A stretch of 64,000 nucleotides of DNA from Romeriopsis navalis LEGE 11480 (GTDB lineage Bacteria > Cyanobacteriota > Cyanobacteriia > Leptolyngbyales > Leptolyngbyaceae): the NCBI RefSeq assembly GCF_015207035.1, contig NZ_JADEXQ010000015.1:1-64000 (forward strand), written 5' to 3'. Numbering within the stretch: position 1 is the first letter of the stretch; every line of letters starts with the position of its first letter. Positions 26,886 through 36,652 of the stretch are shown piece by piece. The notes under the pieces were generated by a model. It was given only the letters and a program-made list of their open reading frames with translations, did not search any database and was not told where the DNA came from. Both the position numbers and the translations under genes were made by a program.

Positions 26886-27356
26886 ATGTCTCGTCGTACA
26901 GAGATTAAGAAACGTCCGATTCCACCCGATCCAGTGCACAATTCGCGGCTGGTGACAATGATGGTGCGACGCATCATGCGTAGCGGCAAGAAGTCCCTTT
27001 CGAACCGAATTGTCTATGGGGCATTCGACATCATTAAAGAACGTACCGGTTCGGAACCCCTCGAAGTATTTGAGCGGGCCATCAAGAACACCACACCTTT
27101 GGTTGAGGTGAAAGCTCGCCGTGTGGGTGGTGCGACTTACCAGGTACCGATGGAAGTCAAAAACGAGCGGGGTATCGCCCTATCGTTGCGGTGGTTGATC
27201 CAATTTTCCCGTCAGCGTGCTGGTAAATCGATGGCGATGAAACTCGCAAACGAGCTGATGGACGCGGCTAACCAGACTGGTGGCGCGATTCGGAAACGGG
27301 AAGAAACCCACCGGATGGCTGAGGCGAACAAAGCATTCGCGCACTATCGGTATTAA
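26886..27356 (+). CDS. rpsG: 30S ribosomal protein S7
   Basis: The product is 156 aa, starting [20 protein letters not shown], with [20 protein letters not shown] and [14 protein letters not shown]7 nucleates assembly of the 30S head by binding the 3' domain of 16S rRNA and lines the E site. The order rpsL-rpsG-fusA-tuf is the bacterial str operon. In enterobacteria S7 represses its own operon through the rpsL-rpsG spacer; whether that applies here is not known. Confidence 0.98.
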   Translation: MSRRTEIKKRPIPPDPVHNSRLVTMMVRRIMRSGKKSLSNRIVYGAFDIIKERTGSEPLEVFERAIKNTTPLVEVKARRVGGATYQVPMEVKNERGIALSLRWLIQFSRQRAGKSMAMKLANELMDAANQTGGAIRKREETHRMAEANKAFAHYRY

Positions 27357-27443
27357 AACGTATAGAATCTTAACGGTGCTGTAATATCCCTGGAGGATAC
27401 TGCAGCACCAAACCCTAGTCCCTTAATTATCGAGGAGGTAACC

Positions 27444-29564
27444 GTGGCTCGTACCGTTCCGCTCGAGAGAGTACGAAATATCGGCATCGCGGCGCATATT
27501 GACGCTGGCAAAACTACTACGACGGAACGGATCTTGTTCTATTCCGGCGTGGTTCACAAGATCGGTGAAGTTCACGACGGTGCGGCAACCACCGACTGGA
27601 TGGCGCAAGAGAAAGAGCGCGGTATCACCATTACAGCTGCGGCAATCAGCACTCAGTGGACGCACCGCGATCCCGAGTCGCCGAATGATTCCCAGGCTGG
27701 CGCAGAAGAGCACCAGATCAACATCATTGATACGCCAGGACACGTGGACTTCACGATCGAAGTTGAGCGTTCCATGCGCGTACTCGATAGTGTGATCGCC
27801 GTATTCTGCTCCGTCGGTGGCGTACAGCCCCAGTCAGAAACTGTTTGGCGTCAAGCGGATCGTTATGAAGTCCCCCGCGTCATCTTTGTGAATAAGATGG
27901 ATCGCACCGGTGCGAACTTCTTCAACGTCTTTGACCAAGTCAAAGAGCGCTTGATGGCTCCGGCTGTGCCGATGCAGATTCCCATCGGGGCCGAGGACAA
28001 TTTCCAAGGCGTCGTCGACCTCGTGCGCATGAAAGCCTATATCCACAAGGATGACTTGGGCCGCGAAATTGAAGTCACGGATGTGCCGGACGACCTCAAA
28101 GAGAAGGCGGACGAGTTCCGCACGATGCTGATTGAGGCCGTGGCGGAAACCGACGAAGACTTGATGAACAAGTACTTCGAAGGTGAAGAGCTAACTGTCG
28201 ATGAAATCCAGGATGCTATCCGTAAGGGTGTGTTGGATGGTTCGATGGTGCCCGTGTTCTGTGGTTCTGCCTTTAAGAACAAGGGTGTACAGCAGCTGCT
28301 TGATGCGGTTGTGGACTACATGCCGGCCCCGATCGACGTGAAGCCGATCGAAGGTACATTGCCCGACGGTTCTACGGAAGCGCGTCCGGCGGATGACGAA
28401 GCGAAGATGTCAGCTTTAGCCTTTAAGGTGATGACTGACAAATTTGTGGGTCGTCTGACGTTTGTCCGGGTTTACTCCGGCGTGCTGAAGAAAGGTAGTT
28501 ATATCTACAACACCAGCAAAGACGCCAAAGAGCGTGTGTCGCGTTTGATCATCATGAAGGCCGACGATCGGTTGGATGTGGATGAGCTGCGCGCGGGTGA
28601 CTTAGGCGCAATCCCGGGTCTATCCAACACACTCACGGGTGATACGTTGGCGGCAGAAGGCGATGAAATTATTTTGGAATCGCTGTTTATTCCGGAACCG
28701 GTAATTTCGGTTGCGGTCGAGCCGAAGACGAAGAGTGACATGGAGAAGCTCTCCAAAGCCCTCAAGGCTTTGTCGGAGGAAGATCCCACTTTCCGCGTCA
28801 ACAGTGATCCCGAGACGAATCAAACGGTAATCGCCGGTATGGGCGAATTGCACCTGGAGATTCTGGTCGATCGGATGATGCGCGAATTCAAGGTCGAAGC
28901 CAACGTGGGTGCACCACAGGTGGCTTACCGTGAGACAATTCGTAAGTCAGTCGAGGCCGAAGGCAAGTTTGTCCGTCAGTCCGGTGGTAAGGGTCAGTAC
29001 GGTCACGTTGTGATCCAGCTCGAACCGGGTGAGACAGGCTGTGGCTTCGAGTTTGTTTCGAAGATCGTTGGTGGTTCGGTACCGAAAGAGTACGTAAACC
29101 CAGCGGAATCTGGTATGAAAGAGGCCTGTGAATCAGGTATCTTGGCTGGCTATCCGCTGATCGACGTGAAAGCGACACTGCTTGACGGTTCGTATCACGA
29201 TGTTGACTCTTCGGAGATGGCCTTTAAGATTGCCGGTTCAATGGCAGTCAAAGAGGCTGTGATGAAGGCTTCGCCGGTTCTACTAGAGCCTGTAATGAAG
29301 GTTGAGGTAGAAGCGCCGGAAGACTTCCTGGGCACGGTCATGGGGAATCTGATTTCCCGCCGTGGTCAAATTGAATCCCAGGATGTGGAACGTGGTGTGG
29401 CGAAAGTCAGCACCAAGGTTCCTCTGGCTGAGATGTTTGGTTATGCTACCGACATCCGGTCAATGACCCAAGGTCGCGGGACCTTTACGATGGAATTCGC
29501 CAACTACGAGGAAGTTCCTCGGAACGTGGCCGAAACCATCATTGCCAAAAACAAAGGCAACTAA
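27444..29564 (+). CDS. fusA: Translation elongation factor G
   Basis: The product is 706 aa, starting with GTG at 27444 after GAGGAGGT. The GTPase motifs are complete: G1 [17 protein letters not shown]2/switch I with [16 protein letters not shown]3 DTPGHVDF, G4 NKMD and G5 SAF. Domains II to V follow, with [14 protein letters not shown] in domain IV and [16 protein letters not shown] in domain V. EF-G drives translocation of tRNA and mRNA on the ribosome and helps recycle ribosomes. It lies between rpsG and tuf in the str operon. Confidence 0.98.
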   Translation: MARTVPLERVRNIGIAAHIDAGKTTTTERILFYSGVVHKIGEVHDGAATTDWMAQEKERGITITAAAISTQWTHRDPESPNDSQAGAEEHQINIIDTPGHVDFTIEVERSMRVLDSVIAVFCSVGGVQPQSETVWRQADRYEVPRVIFVNKMDRTGANFFNVFDQVKERLMAPAVPMQIPIGAEDNFQGVVDLVRMKAYIHKDDLGREIEVTDVPDDLKEKADEFRTMLIEAVAETDEDLMNKYFEGEELTVDEIQDAIRKGVLDGSMVPVFCGSAFKNKGVQQLLDAVVDYMPAPIDVKPIEGTLPDGSTEARPADDEAKMSALAFKVMTDKFVGRLTFVRVYSGVLKKGSYIYNTSKDAKERVSRLIIMKADDRLDVDELRAGDLGAIPGLSNTLTGDTLAAEGDEIILESLFIPEPVISVAVEPKTKSDMEKLSKALKALSEEDPTFRVNSDPETNQTVIAGMGELHLEILVDRMMREFKVEANVGAPQVAYRETIRKSVEAEGKFVRQSGGKGQYGHVVIQLEPGETGCGFEFVSKIVGGSVPKEYVNPAESGMKEACESGILAGYPLIDVKATLLDGSYHDVDSSEMAFKIAGSMAVKEAVMKASPVLLEPVMKVEVEAPEDFLGTVMGNLISRRGQIESQDVERGVAKVSTKVPLAEMFGYATDIRSMTQGRGTFTMEFANYEEVPRNVAETIIAKNKGN

Positions 29565-29606
29565 ACTTTTTGGGAACGTTTAATCAGCAACGAGGAACAA
29601 CATTAA

Positions 29607-30836
29607 ATGGCACGCTCTAAATTTGACCGCTCTAAGCCCCACGTCAACATCGGCACGATCGGCCACGTTGACCACGGTAAAACAACTTTGACTGCGGCAA
29701 TCACGACAACTTTGTCGGCTTTGGGTCAAGCATCCGCTCAGGACTATGCAGACATCGATGCTGCACCTGAGGAGAAAGCGCGTGGTATCACAATCAACAC
29801 AGCGCACGTTGAGTATGAGACTGAAACACGCCACTACGCGCACGTTGATTGCCCCGGACACGCTGACTATGTCAAGAACATGATCACCGGCGCCGCGCAA
29901 ATGGACGGCGGTATCTTGGTTTGTTCCGCAGCGGATGGCCCGATGCCACAAACGCGTGAGCATATCTTGTTGGCACGTCAGGTGGGCGTTCCCCGTCTGG
30001 TTGTGTTCATGAACAAGAAAGACCAGGTTGACGATGAAGAGCTGCTTGAGCTCGTCGAGCTGGAATTACGTGAGCTACTAAGCTCCTACGACTTCCCTGG
30101 TGATGATATTCCCATCACTGCGGGTTCTGCGTTGAAGGCGTTGGAGGCCATGCAGGAGAATCCCAAAACTCAGAAGGGCGAAAATGATTGGGTGGACGAT
30201 ATCCACGCATTGATGGCGACTGTCGATGAGTACATCGAAACACCTGAGCGTGAAGTTGATAAGCCGTTCTTGATGGCGGTTGAGGATGTCTTCTCGATTA
30301 CTGGTCGTGGTACGGTCGCCACTGGTCGGATCGAGCGCGGCATCGTCAAGGTTTCCGATGAAATCGAAATCATCGGTATCCGCGACACTCGTAAGAGCAC
30401 AGTGACTGGGATCGAAATGTTCCGGAAGCAGCTCGACGAAGGTCAAGCTGGCGATAACGCTGGTATCCTGCTGCGTGGTATCCAGAAAGAAGATATCGAG
30501 CGCGGTATGGTCTTGGCGAAGCCCGGTTCGATCACGCCTCACACGGAGTTCGAAGCTGAGGTATACATTCTCAAGAAGGAAGAAGGTGGCCGTCACACAC
30601 CATTCTTCCCAGGTTACCGTCCTCAGTTCTACGTGCGGACAACTGACGTAACTGGTACTATCGCTAAGTTCACAGCTGACGATGGTAGCGCCGCTGAAAT
30701 GGTGATGCCGGGTGACCGGATTAAGATGACTGGTGAGTTGATCAACCCTGTGGCAATTGAGCAAGGAATGCGTTTTGCAATCCGTGAGGGTGGTCGTACT
30801 GTGGGTGCCGGTGTTGTATCCAAGATCATCAAGTAA
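29607..30836 (+). CDS. tuf: Translation elongation factor Tu
   Basis: The product is 409 aa, the usual cyanobacterial length (about 15 residues longer than the E. coli protein, with the insertion near residues 180-195, [15 protein letters not shown]). GTPase motifs: [43 protein letters not shown] and NKKD. It delivers aminoacyl-tRNA to the ribosome. It is 42 bases downstream of fusA and has GAGGAA before the start. A strong hairpin follows the stop, so tuf may be the end of much of the transcript. Confidence 0.98.
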   Translation: MARSKFDRSKPHVNIGTIGHVDHGKTTLTAAITTTLSALGQASAQDYADIDAAPEEKARGITINTAHVEYETETRHYAHVDCPGHADYVKNMITGAAQMDGGILVCSAADGPMPQTREHILLARQVGVPRLVVFMNKKDQVDDEELLELVELELRELLSSYDFPGDDIPITAGSALKALEAMQENPKTQKGENDWVDDIHALMATVDEYIETPEREVDKPFLMAVEDVFSITGRGTVATGRIERGIVKVSDEIEIIGIRDTRKSTVTGIEMFRKQLDEGQAGDNAGILLRGIQKEDIERGMVLAKPGSITPHTEFEAEVYILKKEEGGRHTPFFPGYRPQFYVRTTDVTGTIAKFTADDGSAAEMVMPGDRIKMTGELINPVAIEQGMRFAIREGGRTVGAGVVSKIIK

Positions 30837-30846
30837 CTGATTGATG

Positions 30847-30879
30847 CGAGGCAGGGAAAGATTTTCCCTGCCTCGTTTC
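30847..30879 (+). terminator. Terminator-like hairpin after tuf
   Basis: A perfect 13-bp stem (30847-30859 with 30863-30875) with a 3-base loop lies ten bases past the tuf stop. Only a short T run follows, so it may terminate partly and reduce rpsJ expression relative to tuf, or act as an RNA-stability structure. Confidence 0.6.
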
Positions 30880-30910
30880 GTCCCATTTCTTCCCTACTTT
30901 TCAATCATTG

Positions 30911-30944
30911 GTATTAGTTGCTTTCATCGCGTATTAGTTGCTTT
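30911..30944 (+). repeat. Direct repeat in the tuf-rpsJ spacer
   Basis: GTATTAGTTGCTTT occurs at 30911-30924 and 30931-30944, a 20-base period. It is one of several short duplications in spacers of this window. Confidence 0.8.
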
Positions 30945-31064
30945 TGCAAATTTTGCCCGAGCACCTATCTCAATGTTTTGAACCCCTTCTGAACCTTGAA
31001 AATTCATCGGCAGCCCGCCGAGTCCTAATTTCGATTCAACCATTTCTCCAACTGGTATTACACA

Positions 31065-31382
31065 ATGGCTACTGTTACACAGCAAAAAATCCGCATCCGC
31101 CTCAAGGGTTTTGATCGTCGCTTGCTCGATACGTCTTGCGAAAAGATTGTTGATACCGCAAACCGGACACAGGCAACTGCGGTTGGACCAATTCCTTTGC
31201 CGACAAAGCGCAAAATCTACTGTGTACTGCGTTCTCCCCACGTTGATAAGGATTCCCGTGAGCACTTCGAGACTCGCACCCACCGTCGTTTGATCGACAT
31301 CTATCAGCCTTCTTCTAAGACGATCGATGCGTTGATGAAGCTCGACTTGCCTTCTGGTGTAGATATTGAAGTCAAGCTCTAA
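31065..31382 (+). CDS. rpsJ: 30S ribosomal protein S10
   Basis: The product is 105 aa with [34 protein letters not shown] and [20 protein letters not shown]10 is part of the 30S head and, as NusE, takes part in transcription antitermination. In cyanobacteria rpsJ follows tuf at the end of the str cluster instead of heading the S10 operon. A hairpin lies between tuf and rpsJ, so a promoter of its own is possible. Confidence 0.98.
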   Translation: MATVTQQKIRIRLKGFDRRLLDTSCEKIVDTANRTQATAVGPIPLPTKRKIYCVLRSPHVDKDSREHFETRTHRRLIDIYQPSSKTIDALMKLDLPSGVDIEVKL

Positions 31383-31400
31383 GAATTCGATCGCTTGATT

Positions 31401-31435
31401 AAAAAAAGCCTCCGGCGATCGTCGGGGGCTTTTTT
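31401..31435 (+). terminator. Rho-independent terminator of the str operon
   Basis: AAAAAAGCCtCCG pairs with CGGgGGCTTTTTT around a GCGATCGT-containing loop, directly after rpsJ. It ends in a T run and has a matching A run on the other side. Confidence 0.85.
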
Positions 31436-31465
31436 ACTGCCAGACCGTTTTTTACTGCCAGACCG
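31430..31465 (+). repeat. Perfect tandem duplication of 18 bases
   Basis: TTTTTTACTGCCAGACCG is present twice head to tail (31430-31447 and 31448-31465), starting in the T tract of the terminator. It looks like a replication-slippage duplication. Confidence 0.9.
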
Positions 31466-31628
31466 CCTCAGATACAATTAATCCTCACAATCAGAAGCAA
31501 AATATATTCATAATTAGGTAGAAAAATAATGCAAATTAATCACGAAGTTTTCATGCCAATCCCACAAATCCTTGAGCGAGATCGGCTACATTAGAGTTAA
31601 GGTTTACATTGCGTTACTAGATCCCCTC

Positions 31629-32282
31629 ATGACCTTTTCTTCAATCGCTGTCCGGGAACTACCACTTTTTCCGCTTCCAGGTGTGGTGTTATTTCCGGGG
31701 CGACCCTTACCGCTTCACATTTTCGAATATCGCTATCGCATCATGATGAATACGATTCTGGAGAGCGATCGCCGCTTCGGAATTCTCATGTGGGACCAAG
31801 AAAAAAATCAACCCAGCAATATTGGCTGTTGTGCCGAAATTGTCCAGTTTCAACGCTTGCCCGACGATCGGATGAAAGTTCTGACCCTCGGACAACAACG
31901 ATTTCGCGTTTTGGAATATACGCGCGAGAAGCCTTACCGAGTGGGTTTGGTTGAATGGATTGAAGATAAACCCACATCCCAGGATCTACGGCCATTGGGT
32001 AAAGAAGTCGATACGTTACTGAATGACGTGGTGCGACTATCTTCAAAACTAATGGATCAAGACATTGAAATGCCCGACGATGTGCCAGAGCTGCCGCTCG
32101 AACTTTCTTACTGGATTGCCAGTAACCTGCATGGGGTACCAGAAGAACAGCAAGCCTTGCTCGAAATGCAGAATACCGAAGAGCGGCTGCAGCGCGAAGT
32201 TGAAATCTTGGGTTCTACCCGCAGTCACTTAGCGGCAAAAAGCGTCCTGAAAGATACTTTGACTGACGTTGACCTCGACTAA
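31629..32282 (+). CDS. Lon protease N-terminal (substrate-binding) domain protein
   Basis: The product is 217 aa from the ATG at 31629 (MTFSSIAVRELPLFPLPGVV); a longer open frame to 31572 is not needed. The whole protein is the LON N-terminal domain: LPLFPLPGVVLFPGRPLPLH, IFEYRYRIMM, VLTLGQQRFRVL and a helical C-terminal part ending LGSTRSHLAAKS. There is no AAA+ or protease domain. Such proteins are thought to bind unfolded or specific proteins; the precise role in cyanobacteria is not known. It follows the str operon terminator. Confidence 0.88.
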   Translation: MTFSSIAVRELPLFPLPGVVLFPGRPLPLHIFEYRYRIMMNTILESDRRFGILMWDQEKNQPSNIGCCAEIVQFQRLPDDRMKVLTLGQQRFRVLEYTREKPYRVGLVEWIEDKPTSQDLRPLGKEVDTLLNDVVRLSSKLMDQDIEMPDDVPELPLELSYWIASNLHGVPEEQQALLEMQNTEERLQREVEILGSTRSHLAAKSVLKDTLTDVDLD

Positions 32283-32319
32283 GTCTAATCACTGGCCATT
32301 ACTCACTCGAAAACAGCCC

Positions 32320-33180
32320 CTATAGGACTGATCGGACGAACTCATCTGGCAACAGATCATAACTACCAAATACCTTGAGCATTTCACTGTTCGACTTCAG
32401 ATCAGATAATGCCGCCTGGGCCAACGGGTCACGGGTATCTCCTTCCATATCCAGAAAAAACAAATAATCCCCCATCGATCGCTTGCTCGGGCGCGATTCA
32501 ATTCGGCTGAGATTAATTCCCCGATCGGCAAAGGCTTGGAGTAGCTGCAACAGGCTCCCTGGTTGATTTGCTTTGAGACTCAGTGCCAAAGAAGTGAAGC
32601 AACCGCCCGGAGCAGCCTCACGACTAATCAATAGAAATCGGGTGCAGTTATCCTGGTGGTCATTAATTGGACAAGCCACAACAGTCTCACCATAGAGTTG
32701 TGCGGCCCGCTGTGAAGAAATCGCCGCAATCGTGGGATTACTGAGATATTGAATTCCTTCGGTCGTAGAATTAGCTGGTATCAACTCCGCCTGGGGAAGA
32801 TTTTCCGCCAACCAAAGTGGACATTGCCCCAATGCCTGGGGATGCGAATAAACTTGCTTAATTTGCTCTAGGGATGTTGCATGGCTGAGTAAAGCATGCT
32901 GAATTGGCATCACCAAAGCCGCATGGATCTGCAGTTGGTCAAGCCGCCAGAGCGTATCCATAGTCATCGTCACACCACCCTGCAACGAATTCTCAACCGG
33001 GACAATCGCCAAAGGAACTTCGCCCCGTGCAACCGCTTCTAAAGTCAAAGCAATACTCGGATAAGGCTTGAGCTGATATTGGTTGGACACATCGTTTTGG
33101 GTCAGCCAGGCTTGACAAATCAAGGCGGCGGCTTCGGTATAAGTGCCAACTGGCCCCAGATGAGCGATCGTCTGGGACAT
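32320..33180 (-). CDS. pheA: Prephenate dehydratase
   Basis: The product is 286 aa from the ATG at 33180 (MSQTIAHLGPVGTYTE); an ATG at 33201 is also possible. The catalytic domain (about 1-185) contains AHLGPVGTYTEAA, VPVENSLQGGV and the active-site Thr in DNCTRFLLIS. An ACT domain follows (about 200-275: NQPGSLLQLLQAFADRGINL, then RIESRPSKRSMGDYLFFLD), which gives feedback control by phenylalanine in relatives. It converts prephenate to phenylpyruvate for phenylalanine synthesis. It has no chorismate mutase domain, unlike the E. coli fusion. It is convergent with the Lon-domain gene. Confidence 0.95.
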   Translation of the reverse strand: MSQTIAHLGPVGTYTEAAALICQAWLTQNDVSNQYQLKPYPSIALTLEAVARGEVPLAIVPVENSLQGGVTMTMDTLWRLDQLQIHAALVMPIQHALLSHATSLEQIKQVYSHPQALGQCPLWLAENLPQAELIPANSTTEGIQYLSNPTIAAISSQRAAQLYGETVVACPINDHQDNCTRFLLISREAAPGGCFTSLALSLKANQPGSLLQLLQAFADRGINLSRIESRPSKRSMGDYLFFLDMEGDTRDPLAQAALSDLKSNSEMLKVFGSYDLLPDEFVRSVL

Positions 33181-33510
33181 TGCGGCAGGCATCTTAGTCA
33201 TAGGTTTGGCGGAGAGAACTCAGTCATCTTTAGGTAGATCAAGCTAGTAAAACTATCGTTTCATAAAGGTAGGCGAATTGTTCTGAGTAATTTTTCGGAT
33301 CAACCTTTAAAATCTAGTTAAGCTGAATTGAGCCAAGTAACTCGTGTTTCACGAATTTCATGCAAAATCGCTAACCCGCGATCTATAACTGCGGATTTGG
33401 CCCTCAACCTTTATGCTAATTGTCATCAAGGTTTTTACGTCCCTCATACAATCAACATTTATAACCAAAATCATCCCACTTTTACTCAACCATTCGTACC
33501 AGTAAACTGT
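33181..33510. other. Divergent spacer between pheA and the DUF1997 gene
   Basis: About 330 bases. The DUF1997 frame stays open upstream to a TTG at 33328, but that extension does not look like the family. No hairpin or clear promoter was identified. Confidence 0.4.
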
Positions 33511-34071
33511 ATGGACACCTGCTTCCAGGCCAAACAATCCGTTGAACTCTTCATTCCAAATGAGGCAGTCCCCATTCAGCCTTACCTGCGTGAATCCGAG
33601 CGAATTGTGCGGGCCATCGGCAATTCGGGTACCGTCATGCCATTGGGGGGTGAATTATTTCAACTCAAGCTAAAACCGATTAATTTTATTTCTCTACAGT
33701 TGCAACCGATCGTTGATATGCGTGTCTGGACAAGCAATGATGATTGTTTGCATATCCAATCTGTCGCTTGCGAAATTCTCGGTTTAGAACAGTTCAACGA
33801 CCCCCAATTCATCCTCAACCTTGTGGGAGAGTTAAAACCCGTAACCATCCGGCGGAGTATTCGCCTTCAGGGACATGTCCATCTGAGTGTGCAGGTGAAT
33901 ATGCCCATGCCGATCGCCCTCACCCCCAAACCAATTCTCGAAGGTACGGGCAATACAATCATGGGCGGGGTTTTAAGCAGTATGAAGCAGCGGCTGAAAA
34001 AGAACTTAGTTAAAGATTATCAAGACTGGGTCCGGACAACTGCCGATACCTCCTTGGTGGGTGCCGGTTAG
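33511..34071 (+). CDS. DUF1997-family protein
   Basis: The product is 186 aa from the ATG at 33511, which gives the family N-terminus MDTCFQAKQSVELFIPNEAV; the upstream open part is ignored. The pattern RESERIVRAIGNSGTVMPLG, ELFQLKLKPINFISLQLQP and VDMRVW matches DUF1997, a cyanobacterial and plant family with a predicted beta-rich START-like or lipid-binding fold. The C-terminus (TIMGGVLSSMKQRLKKNLV, then DYQDWVR) is also typical. Function is not established. Confidence 0.75.
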   Translation: MDTCFQAKQSVELFIPNEAVPIQPYLRESERIVRAIGNSGTVMPLGGELFQLKLKPINFISLQLQPIVDMRVWTSNDDCLHIQSVACEILGLEQFNDPQFILNLVGELKPVTIRRSIRLQGHVHLSVQVNMPMPIALTPKPILEGTGNTIMGGVLSSMKQRLKKNLVKDYQDWVRTTADTSLVGAG

Positions 34072-34209
34072 AGCCACTAAGATTTGATTTTGGGCAAATC
34101 ACTGCATTGTTTTACACGGGCAAATCGATAAATCATACGGTCAAATTTTCCATTTCCCTGTACAGTATTGAAACTGTAAACACCAACATCGGCGCGGGAG
34201 ATGGGATTT

Positions 34210-34896
34210 ATGAGGATGCGGATTTTACTCATCGGCGGTATGGCCCTTATGCTAGGTGCCTGCGGTGGGAAGCAAGCGGAAGTCACAGAACCCACGACTC
34301 CCTCAGAGGAGACAACTGCCCCTTCCGTGATGCCAGAAATTTCAACTAGTCCTGAACCGAGTCCGAGTGCTTCGCCAAGCGCCAAGAAAGATACTAAAGA
34401 CCCAGAAAAAAAAGCCGCGACAACGAGTAAAACTGCATCTACAAGTAGTTCTAGCATCAACCGTCAACCGGCCAGTCGCACCACGAGTCGGACAACCACC
34501 CGCTCGTCTTCAAGTAGTGCGAGAAACTATCAACCGGCACCCAAATCCTACACCCCACCAAAATCAACTTATCAACCAGCACCGAAGCCAGCAGCAGTCG
34601 TGAAGCCGAAGCCTGCACCCGTTGCCCAGCCGAAGCCAGCAGCACCTATTGCCCAGCCGAAGCCCGCACCCGTTGCTCAGCCGAAACCCGCGCCAGTAAA
34701 ACCAGCATTAGGCTCGGCGATTATCCCCAAATTTGATAGCCCCGCGCCCGCACCGGTTGCACCGGCACCGGTTGCTCCAGCGCCTATCGCGCCAGCACCC
34801 GCGCCCGTCGCACCGGCGCCCGCACCGCCAGCAGCAGTCGAACCAGCACCACCAGTCGAACCAGCTTCCGCAGAACCAGCGCCACCCGCTATCTAA
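34210..34896 (+). CDS. Pro/Ala-rich lipoprotein
   Basis: The product is 228 aa from the ATG at 34210, nine bases after GGGAG; ATGs at 34201 and 34216 are also in frame. A type II signal peptide ends in the lipobox LGAC (MALMLGACGG), so the protein is lipid-anchored. Nothing globular follows: a Ser/Thr-rich stretch, then repeats of QPKPAPVA and APAPVAPAP. The repeats probably form an extended, PII-like spacer across the periplasm or through the cell wall. No domain of known function is present. A hairpin terminator follows. Confidence 0.7.
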   Translation: MRMRILLIGGMALMLGACGGKQAEVTEPTTPSEETTAPSVMPEISTSPEPSPSASPSAKKDTKDPEKKAATTSKTASTSSSSINRQPASRTTSRTTTRSSSSSARNYQPAPKSYTPPKSTYQPAPKPAAVVKPKPAPVAQPKPAAPIAQPKPAPVAQPKPAPVKPALGSAIIPKFDSPAPAPVAPAPVAPAPIAPAPAPVAPAPAPPAAVEPAPPVEPASAEPAPPAI

Positions 34897-34941
34897 AGCA
34901 AACGCACTCGACCAAACAAAAACGAACGAACACATAGAAAA

Positions 34942-34974
34942 CGCCTGCTGCATCGATGAAGTGCGCAGCAGGCG
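34942..34974. terminator. Hairpin between the lipoprotein gene and pntB
   Basis: CGCCTGCTGC (34942-34951) pairs with GCAGCAGGCG (34965-34974) over 10 bp with a 13-base loop, between convergent genes. Confidence 0.6.
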
Positions 34975-35046
34975 TGATAACCATGACGTTTGACCTTTGA
35001 GACACAGAAGTCTTAACTTCCGTGGTTGCTCAAGGCTCGAGCAACG

Positions 35047-36474
35047 CTAGCAGGCGACTTCCAAACAGCTAAGCTTACCAACGATCGCGTCGGCAGTCTT
35101 GCGGGCATCGCCAAATAACATGCGGGTATTTTCCCGATAGAACAGGGGATTCTCGACACCGGCATAACCGCTGGCCAGACCACGCTTCAGGACGATGACT
35201 TGCTTGGCTTTCCAAACCTCAAGCACGGGCATCCCAGCGATCGCGCAGTTTGGATCATCCAGTGCATTCGGGTTCACCGTATCGTTTGCCCCAATGACGA
35301 GCACTACATCGGTTTCCGGTAGGTCATCATTGATTTCATCCATTTCAAATACGATGTCGTAGGGCACCTTGGCTTCCGCAAGTAAGACATTCATATGACC
35401 AGGTAAGCGACCGGCAACGGGGTGAATCCCAAATCGCACTTCGATATTCCGCTCACGCAGCATCTTGGTTAATTCAGCCACGGGATGCTGGGCTTGCGCC
35501 ACAGCCATGCCATAACCCGGCACAATCATCACACTACGGGCCGATTTCAATGCCTCAGTCGCAGCTTCAGCGTCGATCGATTGGGCTTCCCCTTCAACCG
35601 CCACAGCGGATGCCGTGCTCTTGGCATTACCAAAGCCACCCAGAATCACGCTCAAGAATGAACGATTCATGGCGCGGCACATGATGTAGCTGAGAATTGC
35701 GCCACTACTACCGACTAAAGCACCCGTGATAATCAACAGGTCATTATTCAGCATGAAGCCTGCCGCTGCTGCTGCCCAACCAGAGTAGCTGTTGAGCATC
35801 GAGATCACGACAGGCATATCAGCGCCACCGATCGCGGCGACAAGATGTGCTCCGAGCAGTCCGGCAATGACTGTCATTGCCAGGAGCGGCCAGAGTGGGG
35901 CGTCAGCGCCGCCTAGGAGAAACTGGGATCCAAGCCAGACGGTGATGCCGAGGGCCGCGAGATTAAGCCCATGACGCGCTGGGAGCAAAAGCGGACGAGC
36001 AGCGATAAGACCCCGCAGCTTACCAAAAGCAACCAAAGAGCCCGTAAACGTAATTGCCCCAATGAATACGCCGATAAAAATCTCAATTTCATGAATCACT
36101 ACCTCATGTGCTGGAAGGGAATTTGGTTGGAGCTGATTAGCAATTCCGACTAATACTGCGGCGAGTCCAACGAAGCTATGCAGGATGGCCACCAGTTCAG
36201 GCATCTCTGTCATGGCGACTCGTCCGGCCAAGAACCACCCTAGGATACCCCCGGGGATGATCACGGCTGCGAGAATGCCATAACCCGTAACATCGTTACG
36301 AAGAATTGTTGCAATGAGCGCGATCGCCATGCCGAGCATGCCGAAGAAATTGCCCTGTTTTGCCGATTCTTGCCGAGATAAGCCGCTTAAGCTCAGAATG
36401 AAGAGCCCACTCGCGGCAATGTAAGCGACATTTGACAAGTTACCGAGTAAACCATCGGAAATTAAATCATTCAT
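35047..36474 (-). CDS. pntB: NAD(P) transhydrogenase subunit beta
   Basis: The product is 475 aa. The first 280 residues carry about eight to nine membrane helices ([33 protein letters not shown]). The C-terminal domain III binds NADP(H): [14 protein letters not shown] (GxGxxxA/V), [20 protein letters not shown] and [15 protein letters not shown]. With PntA it couples hydride transfer from NADH to NADP+ with proton flow, supplying NADPH. It lies 178 bases downstream of pntA on the same strand. Confidence 0.96.
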   Translation of the reverse strand: MNDLISDGLLGNLSNVAYIAASGLFILSLSGLSRQESAKQGNFFGMLGMAIALIATILRNDVTGYGILAAVIIPGGILGWFLAGRVAMTEMPELVAILHSFVGLAAVLVGIANQLQPNSLPAHEVVIHEIEIFIGVFIGAITFTGSLVAFGKLRGLIAARPLLLPARHGLNLAALGITVWLGSQFLLGGADAPLWPLLAMTVIAGLLGAHLVAAIGGADMPVVISMLNSYSGWAAAAAGFMLNNDLLIITGALVGSSGAILSYIMCRAMNRSFLSVILGGFGNAKSTASAVAVEGEAQSIDAEAATEALKSARSVMIVPGYGMAVAQAQHPVAELTKMLRERNIEVRFGIHPVAGRLPGHMNVLLAEAKVPYDIVFEMDEINDDLPETDVVLVIGANDTVNPNALDDPNCAIAGMPVLEVWKAKQVIVLKRGLASGYAGVENPLFYRENTRMLFGDARKTADAIVGKLSCLEVAC

Positions 36475-36652
36475 ATCATCGTTTTCTGAGTGAGGACAAA
36501 ATGCTGAAACGTTTGATTGGTATAAGTTTCAAGTTTTGATGTAGGTTGGCGATCGCGCCGCGAAGCCGGGCCATGCGAGGCCAATTTCCGCTGTTGGATC
36601 GCGTTACATCGGCTCATGCTTCTTCGCACTAAGCAACGTGAAGACTCACTCA

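Noticed and set aside
30078-30764. 228-codon open frame antisense to tuf
   Set aside because: It is a shadow produced by codon bias of the highly expressed tuf gene.
34600-34890. Repeats that might suggest a CRISPR array
   Set aside because: They are in-frame Pro/Ala codon repeats of a lipoprotein without constant repeats and unique spacers.
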